Below the pieces are notes generated by a model. That model was not told the origin of the DNA and made no database searches. It saw only the letters and a list, made by a program, of their open reading frames with translations. The position numbers were made by a program, and so were the translations under genes. 64,000 nucleotides of DNA, taken from positions 62,001 through 126,000 of the forward strand of contig CAKTGF010000005.1 in the NCBI GenBank assembly GCA_934561395.1. Direction: 5' to 3'. How positions within the stretch are numbered: position 1 is the first letter of the stretch; each line of letters begins with the position of its first letter. This DNA is from an uncultured Eubacterium sp. Lineage in GTDB: Bacteria; Bacillota; Clostridia; Oscillospirales; Acutalibacteraceae. This document shows positions 34,190 to 43,422 of this stretch, piece by piece.

Positions 34190-34753
34190 ATGACCCTTGA
34201 ACAACTGAAAAACGAATGTGAGGGCTGCACTAAATGCCAACTGTGCGGCGGCAGAACCAACCTTGTTTTCGGCACGGGCGTGCCCACCGCAGAAATAATG
34301 TTTGTGGGGGAGGGCCCCGGCAGAAACGAGGATTTGCAGGGCGAGCCCTTTGTAGGCCAAAGCGGTCTGCTGCTTGACAAGCTGCTTGCTGCCGTTGACC
34401 TTGACAGGAGCAAAAATATTTACATTGCCAACATAGTAAAATGCCGACCGCCTCAAAACAGGGACCCGCTGCCTGAGGAGCAGGAGATTTGCATTAATTG
34501 GTTAAGAGGTCAGTTTAAAATAATAAGGCCGAAAATTGTGGTTTGCCTGGGCAGAATTGCCGCCCAAAGGCTGATAAGCCCCGATTTTAGGGTAAGCGTG
34601 GAGCACGGCAGGTTTTTTGATAAAAGCGGCACGCTGATGATGGGCACATATCATCCTGCCGCACTGCTGAGGAACCCCGGTAATAAGGAGGCCGCTTTTG
34701 CCGACTTTCTAAAACTCCGTGACGAAATTGCTCGGCTGCAAATTGAAATATAA
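34190..34753 (+). CDS. Uracil-DNA glycosylase, Fe-S family 4
   Basis: DNA repair enzyme that removes uracil, 187 residues. Four cysteines for a 4Fe-4S cluster are in the family spacing: Cys13, Cys16, Cys85 and Cys101. Active-site segments are GEGPGRNEDLQGEPFVGQSG and the C-terminal MMGTYHPAALLRNP. The ATG at 34190 follows GGGAG by 8 bases; the GTG at 34181 overlaps that site. Monocistronic, with a strong terminator downstream. Confidence 0.92.
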   Translation: MTLEQLKNECEGCTKCQLCGGRTNLVFGTGVPTAEIMFVGEGPGRNEDLQGEPFVGQSGLLLDKLLAAVDLDRSKNIYIANIVKCRPPQNRDPLPEEQEICINWLRGQFKIIRPKIVVCLGRIAAQRLISPDFRVSVEHGRFFDKSGTLMMGTYHPAALLRNPGNKEAAFADFLKLRDEIARLQIEI

Positions 34754-34756
34754 TTT

Positions 34757-34805
34757 AAGCCCGCTGTTTGTTGAGATTTTCAACAAACGGCAGGCTTTGT
34801 TTTTT
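34757..34805. terminator. Bidirectional terminator
   Basis: An 18-base arm pair with one mismatch (34757-34774 with 34780-34797) is followed by TGTTTTTT. It lies between the convergent glycosylase and beta-helix lipoprotein genes. Confidence 0.9.
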
Positions 34806-34811
34806 ATTGGG

Positions 34812-36395
34812 CTATTCCGCATCGGTCTGCTCCCCGATGTTATTTTTATTGTTACCCTCAGGGGGCTGACCGCTTGGTCTTTCGCCGCCCTGGGGCTGCT
34901 GCCTGTTGTCTCCGCCGAAATTGCCGCCGTTACCTTGAAGTGCGCCGCCTGTTCCTCCATTATTGCCGTTGCTGTATGCGGATTGGGATATTTTGACTTT
35001 ATAGCTGTCCTCCCCCACATTAAGGGTGTATTTTTTCTTAACTTCAAGGCTTTCACTGCTTATTACAACCGAATTAAAGCGCTTGGGGGAAGTGACCTGA
35101 GCAACGGTATTGCCCTTTGAATCTGTTAGGGTAACCGAGGTGTCGCTGTCGTAGGTGGTATCAAGATTATACAGTATTGAGCATTGGGGCGAATCCTCTG
35201 AAAAGCTCACCGCCATGCCTGACATGCCCAGGGCTACCACCGTGCCGCCGGAAATTTGGGGCTGCGTGTCGCTGTCAAGAGCACCGTTGCCGTCATTTTC
35301 AGGGCCGTAAACAATAACCGTGCCCCCTGTTACAAAGGTTTCGCCGTTGGAATCGATGCCGTCGCCGTCGGCGTTAACGGTATAGTTGCCGTCGCTTATT
35401 GAGATGCCGCAGAGGCTTTGGCTGCTGTCACTTTCATTGCTATTACTGCTTGAATTCGAGGCGTTTATTCCGTCATTACTTGCGGTTATGCTGACCTCGC
35501 CACCGGTAAGGCTGATTAATCTGCCCTCCAGCCCCTCGTAGCATTTTGAAATATTAACGGTACCGCCCTCAAACTTTAGTGCGGAGCTTGCGTGCACCCC
35601 GTCATCATCTGCGGAAATATTAATTTCTCCGTCCTTTATATACACAAAACCCTCGGTATCGTCATCGTCATTTGCTGCGTGTATGCCGTCCTTTTGCGCC
35701 TGCAAATCAAGGGTGCAATCGGTTATTCTTATGCTGTCGTTAGCGTCAAGGGCATGCTTTTGTGCGCTGATTTTGTAAGTGCCCCCGGTAATTTTTAAAT
35801 TATCCTTTGACGATGCGCCGTGGCCGTATTTTGCGGTAATGTTAAGTGTGCCGTCGCCGTTAAAGGTTAAATTATCCCTTGAATACACAACAGCGTTAAT
35901 GTTGTTATCGTCAACGGCAACAAAATCCTCGCTGTTTGAAAGGCTGCTTTCCCCAACAGCGGTAATATAAAGCTTATCCGCCTGCCTGCAATAAATTGCG
36001 GCACTTGTGTTGCAGTTTATATTCACATTGTTAAGCACCAGCTGCACCTTTTCATTTTCAGCATCAACAATAATTTGCCCGTTTGAAAGGCTGCCGCTGA
36101 GCAAATATACCCCCGCCTTTGAAAATGTAACCCTGTTGCCTTTTACGCTCACATTTTTTGAAGTGCATTTTGTTCCGTTATCCTTAAGCACCACGGAAAT
36201 TGCCTCGGCATCATCGCAGGCATAGTTTAAATCACGGTTTTTGAACATATCCTCGGGGTTAATAATTTCATCCACCCCGGCGCTGACGGTGTCTTCAAGC
36301 TCACTTGCCTGCACCGTGCTGCCGCAGGAGCACAGCGAAAGGCAAAGAGCCGCTGTTAAAAGCCCCACGGTTGAAAATTTTAATACCTTTTTCAT
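34812..36395 (-). CDS. Cthe_2159/DUF4353-like beta-helix carbohydrate-binding lipoprotein
   Basis: A 527-residue exported lipoprotein. The lipobox-like LCSC follows a short signal. The body is a series of repeats such as INAVVYSRDNLTFNGDGTLNITAKYGHGASSKDNLKITGG, DGIHAANDDDD and DGINASNSSS. These fit the parallel beta-helix family founded by the polygalacturonic-acid-binding Cthe_2159 of Clostridium thermocellum; acidic DG turns suggest calcium sites. The C-terminal 60 residues are Gly/Asn/Gln/Pro-rich and probably disordered. The ATG at 36395 has GGTGA upstream. It is downstream of the dlt-like operon but behind a terminator. Confidence 0.75.
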   Translation of the reverse strand: MKKVLKFSTVGLLTAALCLSLCSCGSTVQASELEDTVSAGVDEIINPEDMFKNRDLNYACDDAEAISVVLKDNGTKCTSKNVSVKGNRVTFSKAGVYLLSGSLSNGQIIVDAENEKVQLVLNNVNINCNTSAAIYCRQADKLYITAVGESSLSNSEDFVAVDDNNINAVVYSRDNLTFNGDGTLNITAKYGHGASSKDNLKITGGTYKISAQKHALDANDSIRITDCTLDLQAQKDGIHAANDDDDTEGFVYIKDGEINISADDDGVHASSALKFEGGTVNISKCYEGLEGRLISLTGGEVSITASNDGINASNSSSNSNESDSSQSLCGISISDGNYTVNADGDGIDSNGETFVTGGTVIVYGPENDGNGALDSDTQPQISGGTVVALGMSGMAVSFSEDSPQCSILYNLDTTYDSDTSVTLTDSKGNTVAQVTSPKRFNSVVISSESLEVKKKYTLNVGEDSYKVKISQSAYSNGNNGGTGGALQGNGGNFGGDNRQQPQGGERPSGQPPEGNNKNNIGEQTDAE

Positions 36396-36484
36396 AATTA
36401 TCACCATAATTTATTTTAGCGCTGTTTTTTGAACGAATAGCAGGAATTTTTTGAAAAAAGCATTAAAACGGTAAACAAAAAATT

Positions 36485-36514
36485 AACACCTGCCGTTAAA
36501 ATGCGGTAGGTGTT
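36485..36514 (-). terminator. Terminator of the dlt-like operon
   Basis: A stem with one or two mismatches pairs the arms AACACC and GGTGTT (36485-36514). On the minus strand it is followed by AATTTTTTGTTT. Confidence 0.8.
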
Positions 36515-36519
36515 GAGTG

Positions 36520-37566
36520 TTAATCAATTTTTGTATCCTCTGCGGAAACGCCGGTTATTTCATTTTTAAAGCTGCTGCAATAATCGTTCCAATAATCATA
36601 ATCGGGGTTTTGAGAGCGGCTTTCGATTTTATAATTTTGGCTGATAACCGAACCAATATAATTTGTTGCCTTTAAAGCGCCGTAATAATTTAAGTGGTTG
36701 CCGTTGGAATCCCTGAAATCCTTTTTGTAGTTAAGGTCGTAGCCGTCAATATCCACATTAAGGTCAACAAACTGCAAGCCGTTTTCATCTGCATATTGCT
36801 GAACGGCATTGTGCCTTTCATAATCCCAGGAGGTTGCGGAGGGCATTTCAAGGAGCATTACATCCGCCCCCTTTTCTCTGCAAAGGGACACCATTTTGTT
36901 AAGGCTTTCAAGGCTGTCCTGTGGGATAGCCTCAATATCACCGGTTTTGCGCATATATTTATCGTTTTTTACCGCCTGAATTTCGGCACAATATTTGTAG
37001 CCGTGGGAGCTTGGTGTAGCGTTGCTGCTTTTGCCTCCGTCTGAAACATGCTTCCATCTGTCGTGAAATCTGAAAAGAGTAAATTTGTTTTCCACACGAC
37101 TTTCAAACTGCTCGGGCATAACGGTTACAAAGAACGAGTCAAGTCTATCTCTAAGGCTGTCGGTGCTTTTTTCCTTATGGCTTATTGAGCCCTCGTAGAA
37201 CATATCCACCTCAATAATTACCAAATTCGGGGACTGCACCTTAAAAAACTCCTGCATCATTTCATAGGAGCGATAGGGTTTCATCAAGCCTGCGGAAAGC
37301 AGGGTGCTTGTGTAGCCGTAATTTTCCCAAAGCTTTGTGGGCACAAAACCCGACATAAGGTCGCTGTTGCCGAAACCGGCAATTTGCAGAGAATTTTCAG
37401 GGTCATCGGTATAGGAATACGCCATTGAAAAGCTGCTGCCGTAGCGTGACGCCTGAGCATTTGAGAAAAGAATTTGAGAAAGTGAATAGCAGATTAACAC
37501 AAACGCCAACACAAAGGCGACAATCCTTACATATTTAATTGTTGTAACCTTGTTTATTTTCTTCAT
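36520..37566 (-). CDS. DltD-like SGNH-type exported protein, second paralog
   Basis: A 348-residue protein with one N-terminal membrane anchor (about 13-33) and an extracytoplasmic SGNH-like domain. A catalytic serine candidate is Ser68 in GFGNSD, and the C-terminal FRDSNGNHLNY gives an Asp/His pair. It shares long motifs with the neighbour at 37639 (SGFVP..LWENYG, VQSP.LVI.E.D, RHNAVQ, KATNYIGS). In the canonical Dlt pathway DltD completes transfer of D-Ala to teichoic acid outside the cell. This is the last gene of the set. The two copies differ in the serine loop (GNSD here, GSSD in the other), so they may not be redundant. Confidence 0.7.
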   Translation of the reverse strand: MKKINKVTTIKYVRIVAFVLAFVLICYSLSQILFSNAQASRYGSSFSMAYSYTDDPENSLQIAGFGNSDLMSGFVPTKLWENYGYTSTLLSAGLMKPYRSYEMMQEFFKVQSPNLVIIEVDMFYEGSISHKEKSTDSLRDRLDSFFVTVMPEQFESRVENKFTLFRFHDRWKHVSDGGKSSNATPSSHGYKYCAEIQAVKNDKYMRKTGDIEAIPQDSLESLNKMVSLCREKGADVMLLEMPSATSWDYERHNAVQQYADENGLQFVDLNVDIDGYDLNYKKDFRDSNGNHLNYYGALKATNYIGSVISQNYKIESRSQNPDYDYWNDYCSSFKNEITGVSAEDTKID

Positions 37567-37638
37567 AGTAATGATTAATCATCCTTAAAGTTCTGCGCTG
37601 TAATTTGTATGCCGTAACAGCTGCGGCGAAGTGTTATT

Positions 37639-38661
37639 TTAGCAAGCCTTCTTTTTATCTTTAATTTTGTTAAACTTGGCAACATCGTTATCCCAATACT
37701 CAGCTACCTCAGGCTGATTGCGCCTACTTTCAATGCCGTAATTACCGCTGATATAGCTGCCGATATAATTTGTTGCCTTGCAGGCAGCGGTATAGTTAAG
37801 GTGGTTGCCGTTGTCTCTAAAGCAATTTTTTATAGAAAGGCCCATTTCATCATATTTAAAGTTAAGGTCAAGGAAATCAACGCCCAATTCATCTGCCAAA
37901 TCCTGCACGGCGTTATGCCTTGCATAGGTCCATGAGGAGAAGGTAGGCATTTCAAGGAACATAAGCTGTAGGTCATTATCGTTGCAATATTTAACGAAGC
38001 GCCTCAGCTCGTTTGAATTAGCCACAACGGGAATATCCCTTTCCTCGGTTTCAACCATATAATTTCTGGGCTTCAGCTTTTGCACGGTATCGTTGTAAAG
38101 ATAGCCGTGGGAGCATTTGCTCCTGTCGGACCTTTTTTGAAAATCCTTCCAAATATTATGAAAGGTAAAAAGGGAAAACTTGCTTGTAACCTTTGATTCA
38201 AAGGCAGTTGGGTCCATGGTGTCGAAAAAATCATCAAGCTTTGTTTTACTGCCCGGGGCAATAACCTCCTTAGGGCCTCTGCCGTCATAGAGAGTGTCTA
38301 TTTCAAGAATAACAAGCTTGGGACTTTGAACCTTGGTTATAGATTGGAGCATATCCTGCGCCTGTGCAACCGACTGATGTGAAAAGCTTGAAACAACGCT
38401 GGTAAAGCCGTAGTTTTCCCAAAGGGTAAGTGGCACAAAGCCGCTCCACATATCGCTGCTGCCAAGGCAAACAATATCCGTTGTGTTTTCAGGGTCGCTT
38501 AAATAAGCATAGGAATCCGCACGCTTTCTGTTAAACTGAGAAATTACCTTGCCTGAAAATACGCTTGCGCTGAGCCCTGAAATTAACAGAGCAAAAACAA
38601 GAAGAAAGGCCAAAACCCTGATATACTGCTTTGTTAATTTTTTACTGTTTTCTTTAGCCAT
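37639..38661 (-). CDS. DltD-like SGNH-type exported protein, first paralog
   Basis: A 340-residue protein: membrane anchor at about 14-34 and an extracytoplasmic SGNH-like domain. The loop CLGSSDMWSGF (Ser69) resembles the GSSE catalytic loop of DltD, and FRDNGNHLNY near residue 290 supplies Asp and His. The gene begins 2 bases after the stop of the MBOAT gene, so it is coupled to it. MBOAT plus SGNH partner is the known arrangement for acyl or aminoacyl transfer across the membrane (DltB/DltD, PatA/PatB). The exact polymer is unknown. Confidence 0.72.
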   Translation of the reverse strand: MAKENSKKLTKQYIRVLAFLLVFALLISGLSASVFSGKVISQFNRKRADSYAYLSDPENTTDIVCLGSSDMWSGFVPLTLWENYGFTSVVSSFSHQSVAQAQDMLQSITKVQSPKLVILEIDTLYDGRGPKEVIAPGSKTKLDDFFDTMDPTAFESKVTSKFSLFTFHNIWKDFQKRSDRSKCSHGYLYNDTVQKLKPRNYMVETEERDIPVVANSNELRRFVKYCNDNDLQLMFLEMPTFSSWTYARHNAVQDLADELGVDFLDLNFKYDEMGLSIKNCFRDNGNHLNYTAACKATNYIGSYISGNYGIESRRNQPEVAEYWDNDVAKFNKIKDKKKAC

Positions 38662-38663
38662 AA

Positions 38664-40235
38664 TCAGAAATTCGCATAAATAAGGTCAACCACGCCGTAG
38701 CCTTCGCCGTAAGCACCGAATATAATAACCGCAAATGCCGCAAGCATAAACAAAACAAACTTGGCAGCGTAAGGAAGCCTTGCTATCCTTTCTCTAATAT
38801 TAACGCCCTTTTCCTGTGCAATGCTGACACCGAGAACAATTGCCGTGCCCACTGCAATAACCGCATAGTCCTTATAGCTGAGGCCGACTATTGTTGATGT
38901 GAACGAAAACGGCTTGCCGCCGGCAGTAAAGATAGCCTTAAGCATATCCTTTGCTCGGGTTAAGCTGTCTGCCCTGAAAATGAGCATGCCGAGATTTACA
39001 ATAATAAAGGTTCTGATAACCTGGAACACCTGAAACGGTGTTGATTTTCTGTCAATTTTAAGGTTGCTGCAAATTTTCCTGAACAGAGGTTCAAGGAACA
39101 AGCCCAGCATCATTAAAACATAATAGTAAAGGCCGTAGGTAATGTATTTCCAGCCTGAGCCGTGCCAAAAGCCGTTGCCGAACCAAACAAAAAACAGTGC
39201 AACCGCTGTGGGAATAAGGTTTGAATAATAGGCGTCAAACTTTTTCCTTGCGGATTTTGAAAGGCTCATAAAGGGCTTTGACAGTGAAATGGGGTAAAAG
39301 ATGTAATCCCTTAACCAGCTGCCGAGGGTAATGTGCCAGCGCTGCCAAAATTCATTAATGGTTTTGGCAAAGAAGGGGCGGTTAAAGTTTTCAGGCATGG
39401 TAATGCCCATCATTTCGCCAAGGCCGCACATAACATCCATAATGCCGGAAAATTCCAAATAAAGCTGGAGGGTGTAGAACAAAATTGCCATTACCACGGG
39501 GAAGCCTGTTACACCGTCGCCGTTGTCAAAAACAGCGGCAACAAGCATTGCTGCTCTGTCGGCAACAACAATCTTTTTGAAAAGGCCCCAAAGCACCCTT
39601 TGCGCACCGCTGACAATGTTGCGGGGTTCAAGCCGTCCCCCCTGCTGGAGCTGAACGCCCAGCTGGTCATAGCGGGCAACGGGGCCCTCAACAATTGTCA
39701 AAATAAATGACAAATAAAGCGCAACCCTAAAGGGATTTTTTTCAGCCTTATATTTGCCACGGTGAATATCTGTAATATAGCTTACCGCCTGGAGGGTATA
39801 AAACGATATGCCCAGGGGCTGAATAAACTTTACATTTTTTATGTCGGTTGAAAACAGGGCGTTTGTGGTATCAATAAAAAAGTTTGAATACTTTGATACC
39901 ATTAAAATGCCCATGGTGCCGATTACACCAAGAGCCAAAACAGCCTGCTTATATTTATTATAGCGCTTTTTTAAAGCCTTTTTTTCATCACGGGACAAGC
40001 CCTTCTTTTTTGCCTTTTGGGTATCGTTAAGCTTTTGCAGCCAAAGGCCTATGCCCCAAATAATAAGGGTTGATGCGATGATTTGCAAAATGTGGCCCTT
40101 GCCAGATATAAAATAGAACACATAAGAGCCGCAAAGTGCAACCACCCATTTTGCCTTTTGGGGAACAAGGCTGTAAATAACAAAGGTTATGCCGAAATAA
40201 AGCAAAAAGAATGAAAAAGATGTATAACTAATCAT
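38664..40235 (-). CDS. MBOAT family O-acyltransferase (DltB-like)
   Basis: Integral membrane acyltransferase of 523 residues with about ten hydrophobic segments. The two MBOAT histidines are His301 in FWQRWHITL and His358 in NGFWHGSGW; the latter is the usual catalytic residue. In Dlt systems this protein moves the activated group from the carrier protein across the membrane. It starts 5 bases after the carrier gene stop, with GAGGA upstream, and is followed by the two SGNH genes. The acyl group is inferred to come from the carrier protein next door. Confidence 0.85.
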   Translation of the reverse strand: MISYTSFSFFLLYFGITFVIYSLVPQKAKWVVALCGSYVFYFISGKGHILQIIASTLIIWGIGLWLQKLNDTQKAKKKGLSRDEKKALKKRYNKYKQAVLALGVIGTMGILMVSKYSNFFIDTTNALFSTDIKNVKFIQPLGISFYTLQAVSYITDIHRGKYKAEKNPFRVALYLSFILTIVEGPVARYDQLGVQLQQGGRLEPRNIVSGAQRVLWGLFKKIVVADRAAMLVAAVFDNGDGVTGFPVVMAILFYTLQLYLEFSGIMDVMCGLGEMMGITMPENFNRPFFAKTINEFWQRWHITLGSWLRDYIFYPISLSKPFMSLSKSARKKFDAYYSNLIPTAVALFFVWFGNGFWHGSGWKYITYGLYYYVLMMLGLFLEPLFRKICSNLKIDRKSTPFQVFQVIRTFIIVNLGMLIFRADSLTRAKDMLKAIFTAGGKPFSFTSTIVGLSYKDYAVIAVGTAIVLGVSIAQEKGVNIRERIARLPYAAKFVLFMLAAFAVIIFGAYGEGYGVVDLIYANF

Positions 40236-40240
40236 TCAAA

Positions 40241-40471
40241 TTAATCCTCATCCTCAAGTCTTTCAATCATCTCATTAATTGCCTTAACTGTGGCAAAGTT
40301 TTCAGGCACAATGTCCTGCGCTGTGATTTCAACATCAAATTCGTCGCCAAGCTCTGCAACAAGTGAAATCATTGCAAGTGAGTCAAGAATTTTTTCGTCA
40401 ATAAGCCTTGTATCTGCGTTAATTTCCACACCCGGCTTAAGCTCTTTGATGATGTCAATAATGGTTTCCAT
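40241..40471 (-). CDS. Acyl/D-alanyl carrier protein (DltC-like)
   Basis: A 76-residue carrier protein. Ser31 in ILDSLAMIS is the expected phosphopantetheine attachment site. The acidic surface and helix pattern match DltC/ACP. It has GAGG before the ATG and lies between the adenylation enzyme and the MBOAT gene, as in dlt operons. A role in fatty-acid synthesis is unlikely because no fab genes are present. Confidence 0.85.
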   Translation of the reverse strand: METIIDIIKELKPGVEINADTRLIDEKILDSLAMISLVAELGDEFDVEITAQDIVPENFATVKAINEMIERLEDED

Positions 40472-40585
40472 AATTTTTTCCTCTTTTCATAAATTTGTTT
40501 TTTGTTTTATATTTTACTCGGTATGCAGACCCTGCACCCAAGCAACTGTTTATATATTATCCCATTTTGCCGAAATGAGTTAAAT

Positions 40586-42088
40586 TTATATCATTTCCTT
40601 TAGCTTTTTACGGTCAATTTTTCCGTTTTGGTTGTGGGGGAGCTGCGCCATTTTAATTAAACGGTTGGGCAAAAGATATGAATTAAGTTTTTGTGAAAGC
40701 TCGTGCATGATTTTTTCGTCATTTGTTTTCCTTGCGGAATAAATCAACACGATTTTATCGTTTTCGTCGTCATAAACGCAAACGCTTTCCTGCATACCCT
40801 CGCAGGCACTTGCCGCCGCCTCAATTTCCCCAAGCTCAATGCGGTAGCCCATGTGCTTGATTTGGTAATCCTTGCGGCAGATATACATAATCTCGCCACG
40901 GTCGTTTTCCTTAACCAAATCGCCGGTTTTATAAACCTTTTCGGGGTAAGCGGTGTTAAGGGGATTTTGCACAAATGCCGCCGCTGTTTTTTCAGGGTTG
41001 TTATAATAGCCCGAGGAGAGGAAGCTGCCACGAACAAAAAGTTCGCCCTCCTCGTTAACCTTGGCTCTTTCGCCCTTTTCGTTAACAATAACAACATTGC
41101 AGTTATCGCAATGCCTGCCTATCGGCAACGGCTCATCATCGTTAAAACTTCTGTCAACAACATAATATGTGCAAATATCCGTGGTTTCGGTGGGGCCGTA
41201 AAGGTTTGCGTAAACAATTGAGCTGTCAAGATTTTCAATCCAGTAGTTAAGCTGCTTTGTGGGCATAACCTCGCCGGCAAACAAAACCGTTTTCAAATAC
41301 TCGGGCTTTGCAAACTTAAACAGCTTTAAATTTGCAACAATGCTCATTGCGCTCGGCACCCAATAAATAGTATTTACTTTATATTGGTTTAAAAATTCCA
41401 CCAGCTTAATGGGGAATGTGAAAAACTGCTTTGGAATAATAACAAGGGTTGCGCCCTTGCGAACGGTTGAATAAATATCGGTAACCGACATTGAAAAATA
41501 AAATGGTGTTTGGTTGCCGAAAACAGTGTTTTCATCAATACCGAAGCAATTTGTTACCCATTCGCTGTATGCAATAACATTTCTGTGTGAAAGCACAGCG
41601 CCCTTTGGAACGCCTGTTGAGCCTGAGGTGTAAAGAGCATAAAGAGGGTCGGTATCAATTTGAAGGGAGCGCACCCTTTCAAGCGCTGAATCGTTAACGC
41701 TTTCGTGAACCAACTCGTCAAATTTATAAACCTTATTAATATTAAGTTTTAATGCGTTTTCATAATATTTATCATCTGTAACAATTGCAACAGGATTAAG
41801 GGTGGAAAAGATTTTATCTATTCTTTCAACAGGCATTTCGCTGTCGATTACCACATAAAAGTTGCCGCTGTAAACAATGCCGAACATTGCAGCCGGCAGC
41901 TTTACGGTTTTGTCAAGATAAATTGCAACGGGGCTGTTCATTTGTTCAAGCTCGCAGAGCCTTGAGCCGATTGCCCTTGCCTGCTGCAAAAGGCCTGAAT
42001 AGCTGATTTGGCCGTTTTCATCCACAAACGCCGCCTTATCAGGATAAAGCCTTGCGTCATTTTCAATAAATTCAAGAATATTTTTCAC
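40586..42088 (-). CDS. DltA-like adenylation enzyme
   Basis: Activates a carboxylic or amino acid with ATP and loads it on the carrier protein. The 500-residue protein has the full stand-alone A-domain layout: P-loop YTSGSTGVPKG (153-163), AGEVMP, YGPTETTD (297-304), KTGD (387-390) and the C-terminal catalytic lysine in NGKIDRK (about 490). Start: a GTG at 42088 has GAGAGGG 6 bases upstream; the frame begins with TTG at 42103, which overlaps the kinase stop. The substrate pocket segment WVPSAMSIV has valine where I align the D-Ala-selective cysteine of DltA, so D-alanine is not assured. Confidence 0.82.
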   Translation of the reverse strand: MKNILEFIENDARLYPDKAAFVDENGQISYSGLLQQARAIGSRLCELEQMNSPVAIYLDKTVKLPAAMFGIVYSGNFYVVIDSEMPVERIDKIFSTLNPVAIVTDDKYYENALKLNINKVYKFDELVHESVNDSALERVRSLQIDTDPLYALYTSGSTGVPKGAVLSHRNVIAYSEWVTNCFGIDENTVFGNQTPFYFSMSVTDIYSTVRKGATLVIIPKQFFTFPIKLVEFLNQYKVNTIYWVPSAMSIVANLKLFKFAKPEYLKTVLFAGEVMPTKQLNYWIENLDSSIVYANLYGPTETTDICTYYVVDRSFNDDEPLPIGRHCDNCNVVIVNEKGERAKVNEEGELFVRGSFLSSGYYNNPEKTAAAFVQNPLNTAYPEKVYKTGDLVKENDRGEIMYICRKDYQIKHMGYRIELGEIEAAASACEGMQESVCVYDDENDKIVLIYSARKTNDEKIMHELSQKLNSYLLPNRLIKMAQLPHNQNGKIDRKKLKEMI

Positions 42089-42099
42089 TTTTTTCCCTC

Positions 42100-43422
42100 T
42101 CAATCACAATTAGTGTTAGTTATTTTCAGCACAATTGTGGTAATAAATCTGTCATCATCACGCTGTGTGCTGAAACTGCCGCCAAGAATTTCCATAATTC
42201 TTGCACAGCTGCGCAGTCCCACGCCGCTGCTGGGAGCGTTAATATTTTCGGTAACATAATCAACAATCTCCACAAATATTTCGTCCTGCCTTTGGTAAAT
42301 TGCAATATCTATGGGCTTGTTTTTATCGCCATATTTTGTAATGTTTGAAAAAACATTGTCAAATACCCGCTTAACCATTAATGTGTCGGTTTCAATTTCA
42401 ACATGCTCAAGCCTGTCATCGGGCACAATGTTAAAGCCCTGCTGCCTGAGTGATGAGGTTTGCTCGCCGATAATCTGCGGCAGTAAAATATCTGCCGATA
42501 CAGTTTGAATATCAACATCAAAATCATTGTTTTTATCATAAACAAGAAAATATTTGAACAGCTTGTCGCTCATTTCCTTAAGCTGATATGCCTTGTCCAG
42601 CGAAAGCTGAGCGCACTGCTTTATAAGCTCGTTATCCGTTTGTTCGTTGGCTATAACCTCGTTGTAGCCGATAACTGCCGTTAACGGGGTTCTTAAATCG
42701 TGGCTCATATTTGTTATAAGCTCACGGTTGATTTGCTGGCTTTCCTTTTCCTTTTCATAGTGGTAAATAATTGAGGAACGCAGCTCCTCGATATTTGAGG
42801 TAAGCCGACCTATTTCATCAACCGAATTGGTTCCCAGCGGCTCGCTTATATTCGTGGTTGCAATTTCCTCAACCTTCAGCGCCAGCTTGTGAATACGGTT
42901 AATTGTAATTTCATTAAATACCAATATTACACCGAAAATAACCAATGCGGTCATTGCAATTGCAAAAATGTTTATAAATGTGCTGATTTCCAGCTCGCTG
43001 TAATCAATAATGGTAATAAAATATGTGCCGTCGCTGAAATCTATTTTATAATCGGGGTCGGTTTCGTCTTTTTCCATCTCGCCCTCTTGGTATTTGTAGG
43101 AGTTTTTACCGTCAATAACAAGGCGCAGATAGCCGTCACTGTAAAGCATAAAATATTGGCTCCTGTTTTTTGTCATTGTAAAATATTCCTCAAGGGCGCC
43201 TGCATCCGTTGACGAAACATTGTTTTCATCAACATATTTTTGCAGCCGGAGAACATCATTTTCCACCCTTTTTTCATACCTTGCTTCGTCAAGATACACC
43301 TTGCTTATGAAAGCGTCAGAGGTGCCGTATATAACGCCAAAGGTTATTGCCCCCAAAGCAAAGGCGATAATTATTGCAAAAATTGCCTCAATTTTAAGGG
43401 AGCGGAACTGCCTAATCTTCAT
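42100..43422 (-). CDS. Sensor histidine kinase
   Basis: Membrane histidine kinase of 440 residues: N-terminal helix, an extracellular loop of about 130 residues, second helix (about 151-171), HAMP linker, then the dimerisation domain with the phosphorylated histidine in NMSHDLRTPLTAVIGY. The ATPase domain has VFDNVFSNITKYGD and SGVGLRSCARIMEILGG. It overlaps the response regulator by 11 bases. It lies directly upstream of the dlt-like genes, as dltRS do in group B streptococci, and probably controls them in response to an envelope signal. Confidence 0.92.
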   Translation of the reverse strand: MKIRQFRSLKIEAIFAIIIAFALGAITFGVIYGTSDAFISKVYLDEARYEKRVENDVLRLQKYVDENNVSSTDAGALEEYFTMTKNRSQYFMLYSDGYLRLVIDGKNSYKYQEGEMEKDETDPDYKIDFSDGTYFITIIDYSELEISTFINIFAIAMTALVIFGVILVFNEITINRIHKLALKVEEIATTNISEPLGTNSVDEIGRLTSNIEELRSSIIYHYEKEKESQQINRELITNMSHDLRTPLTAVIGYNEVIANEQTDNELIKQCAQLSLDKAYQLKEMSDKLFKYFLVYDKNNDFDVDIQTVSADILLPQIIGEQTSSLRQQGFNIVPDDRLEHVEIETDTLMVKRVFDNVFSNITKYGDKNKPIDIAIYQRQDEIFVEIVDYVTENINAPSSGVGLRSCARIMEILGGSFSTQRDDDRFITTIVLKITNTNCD

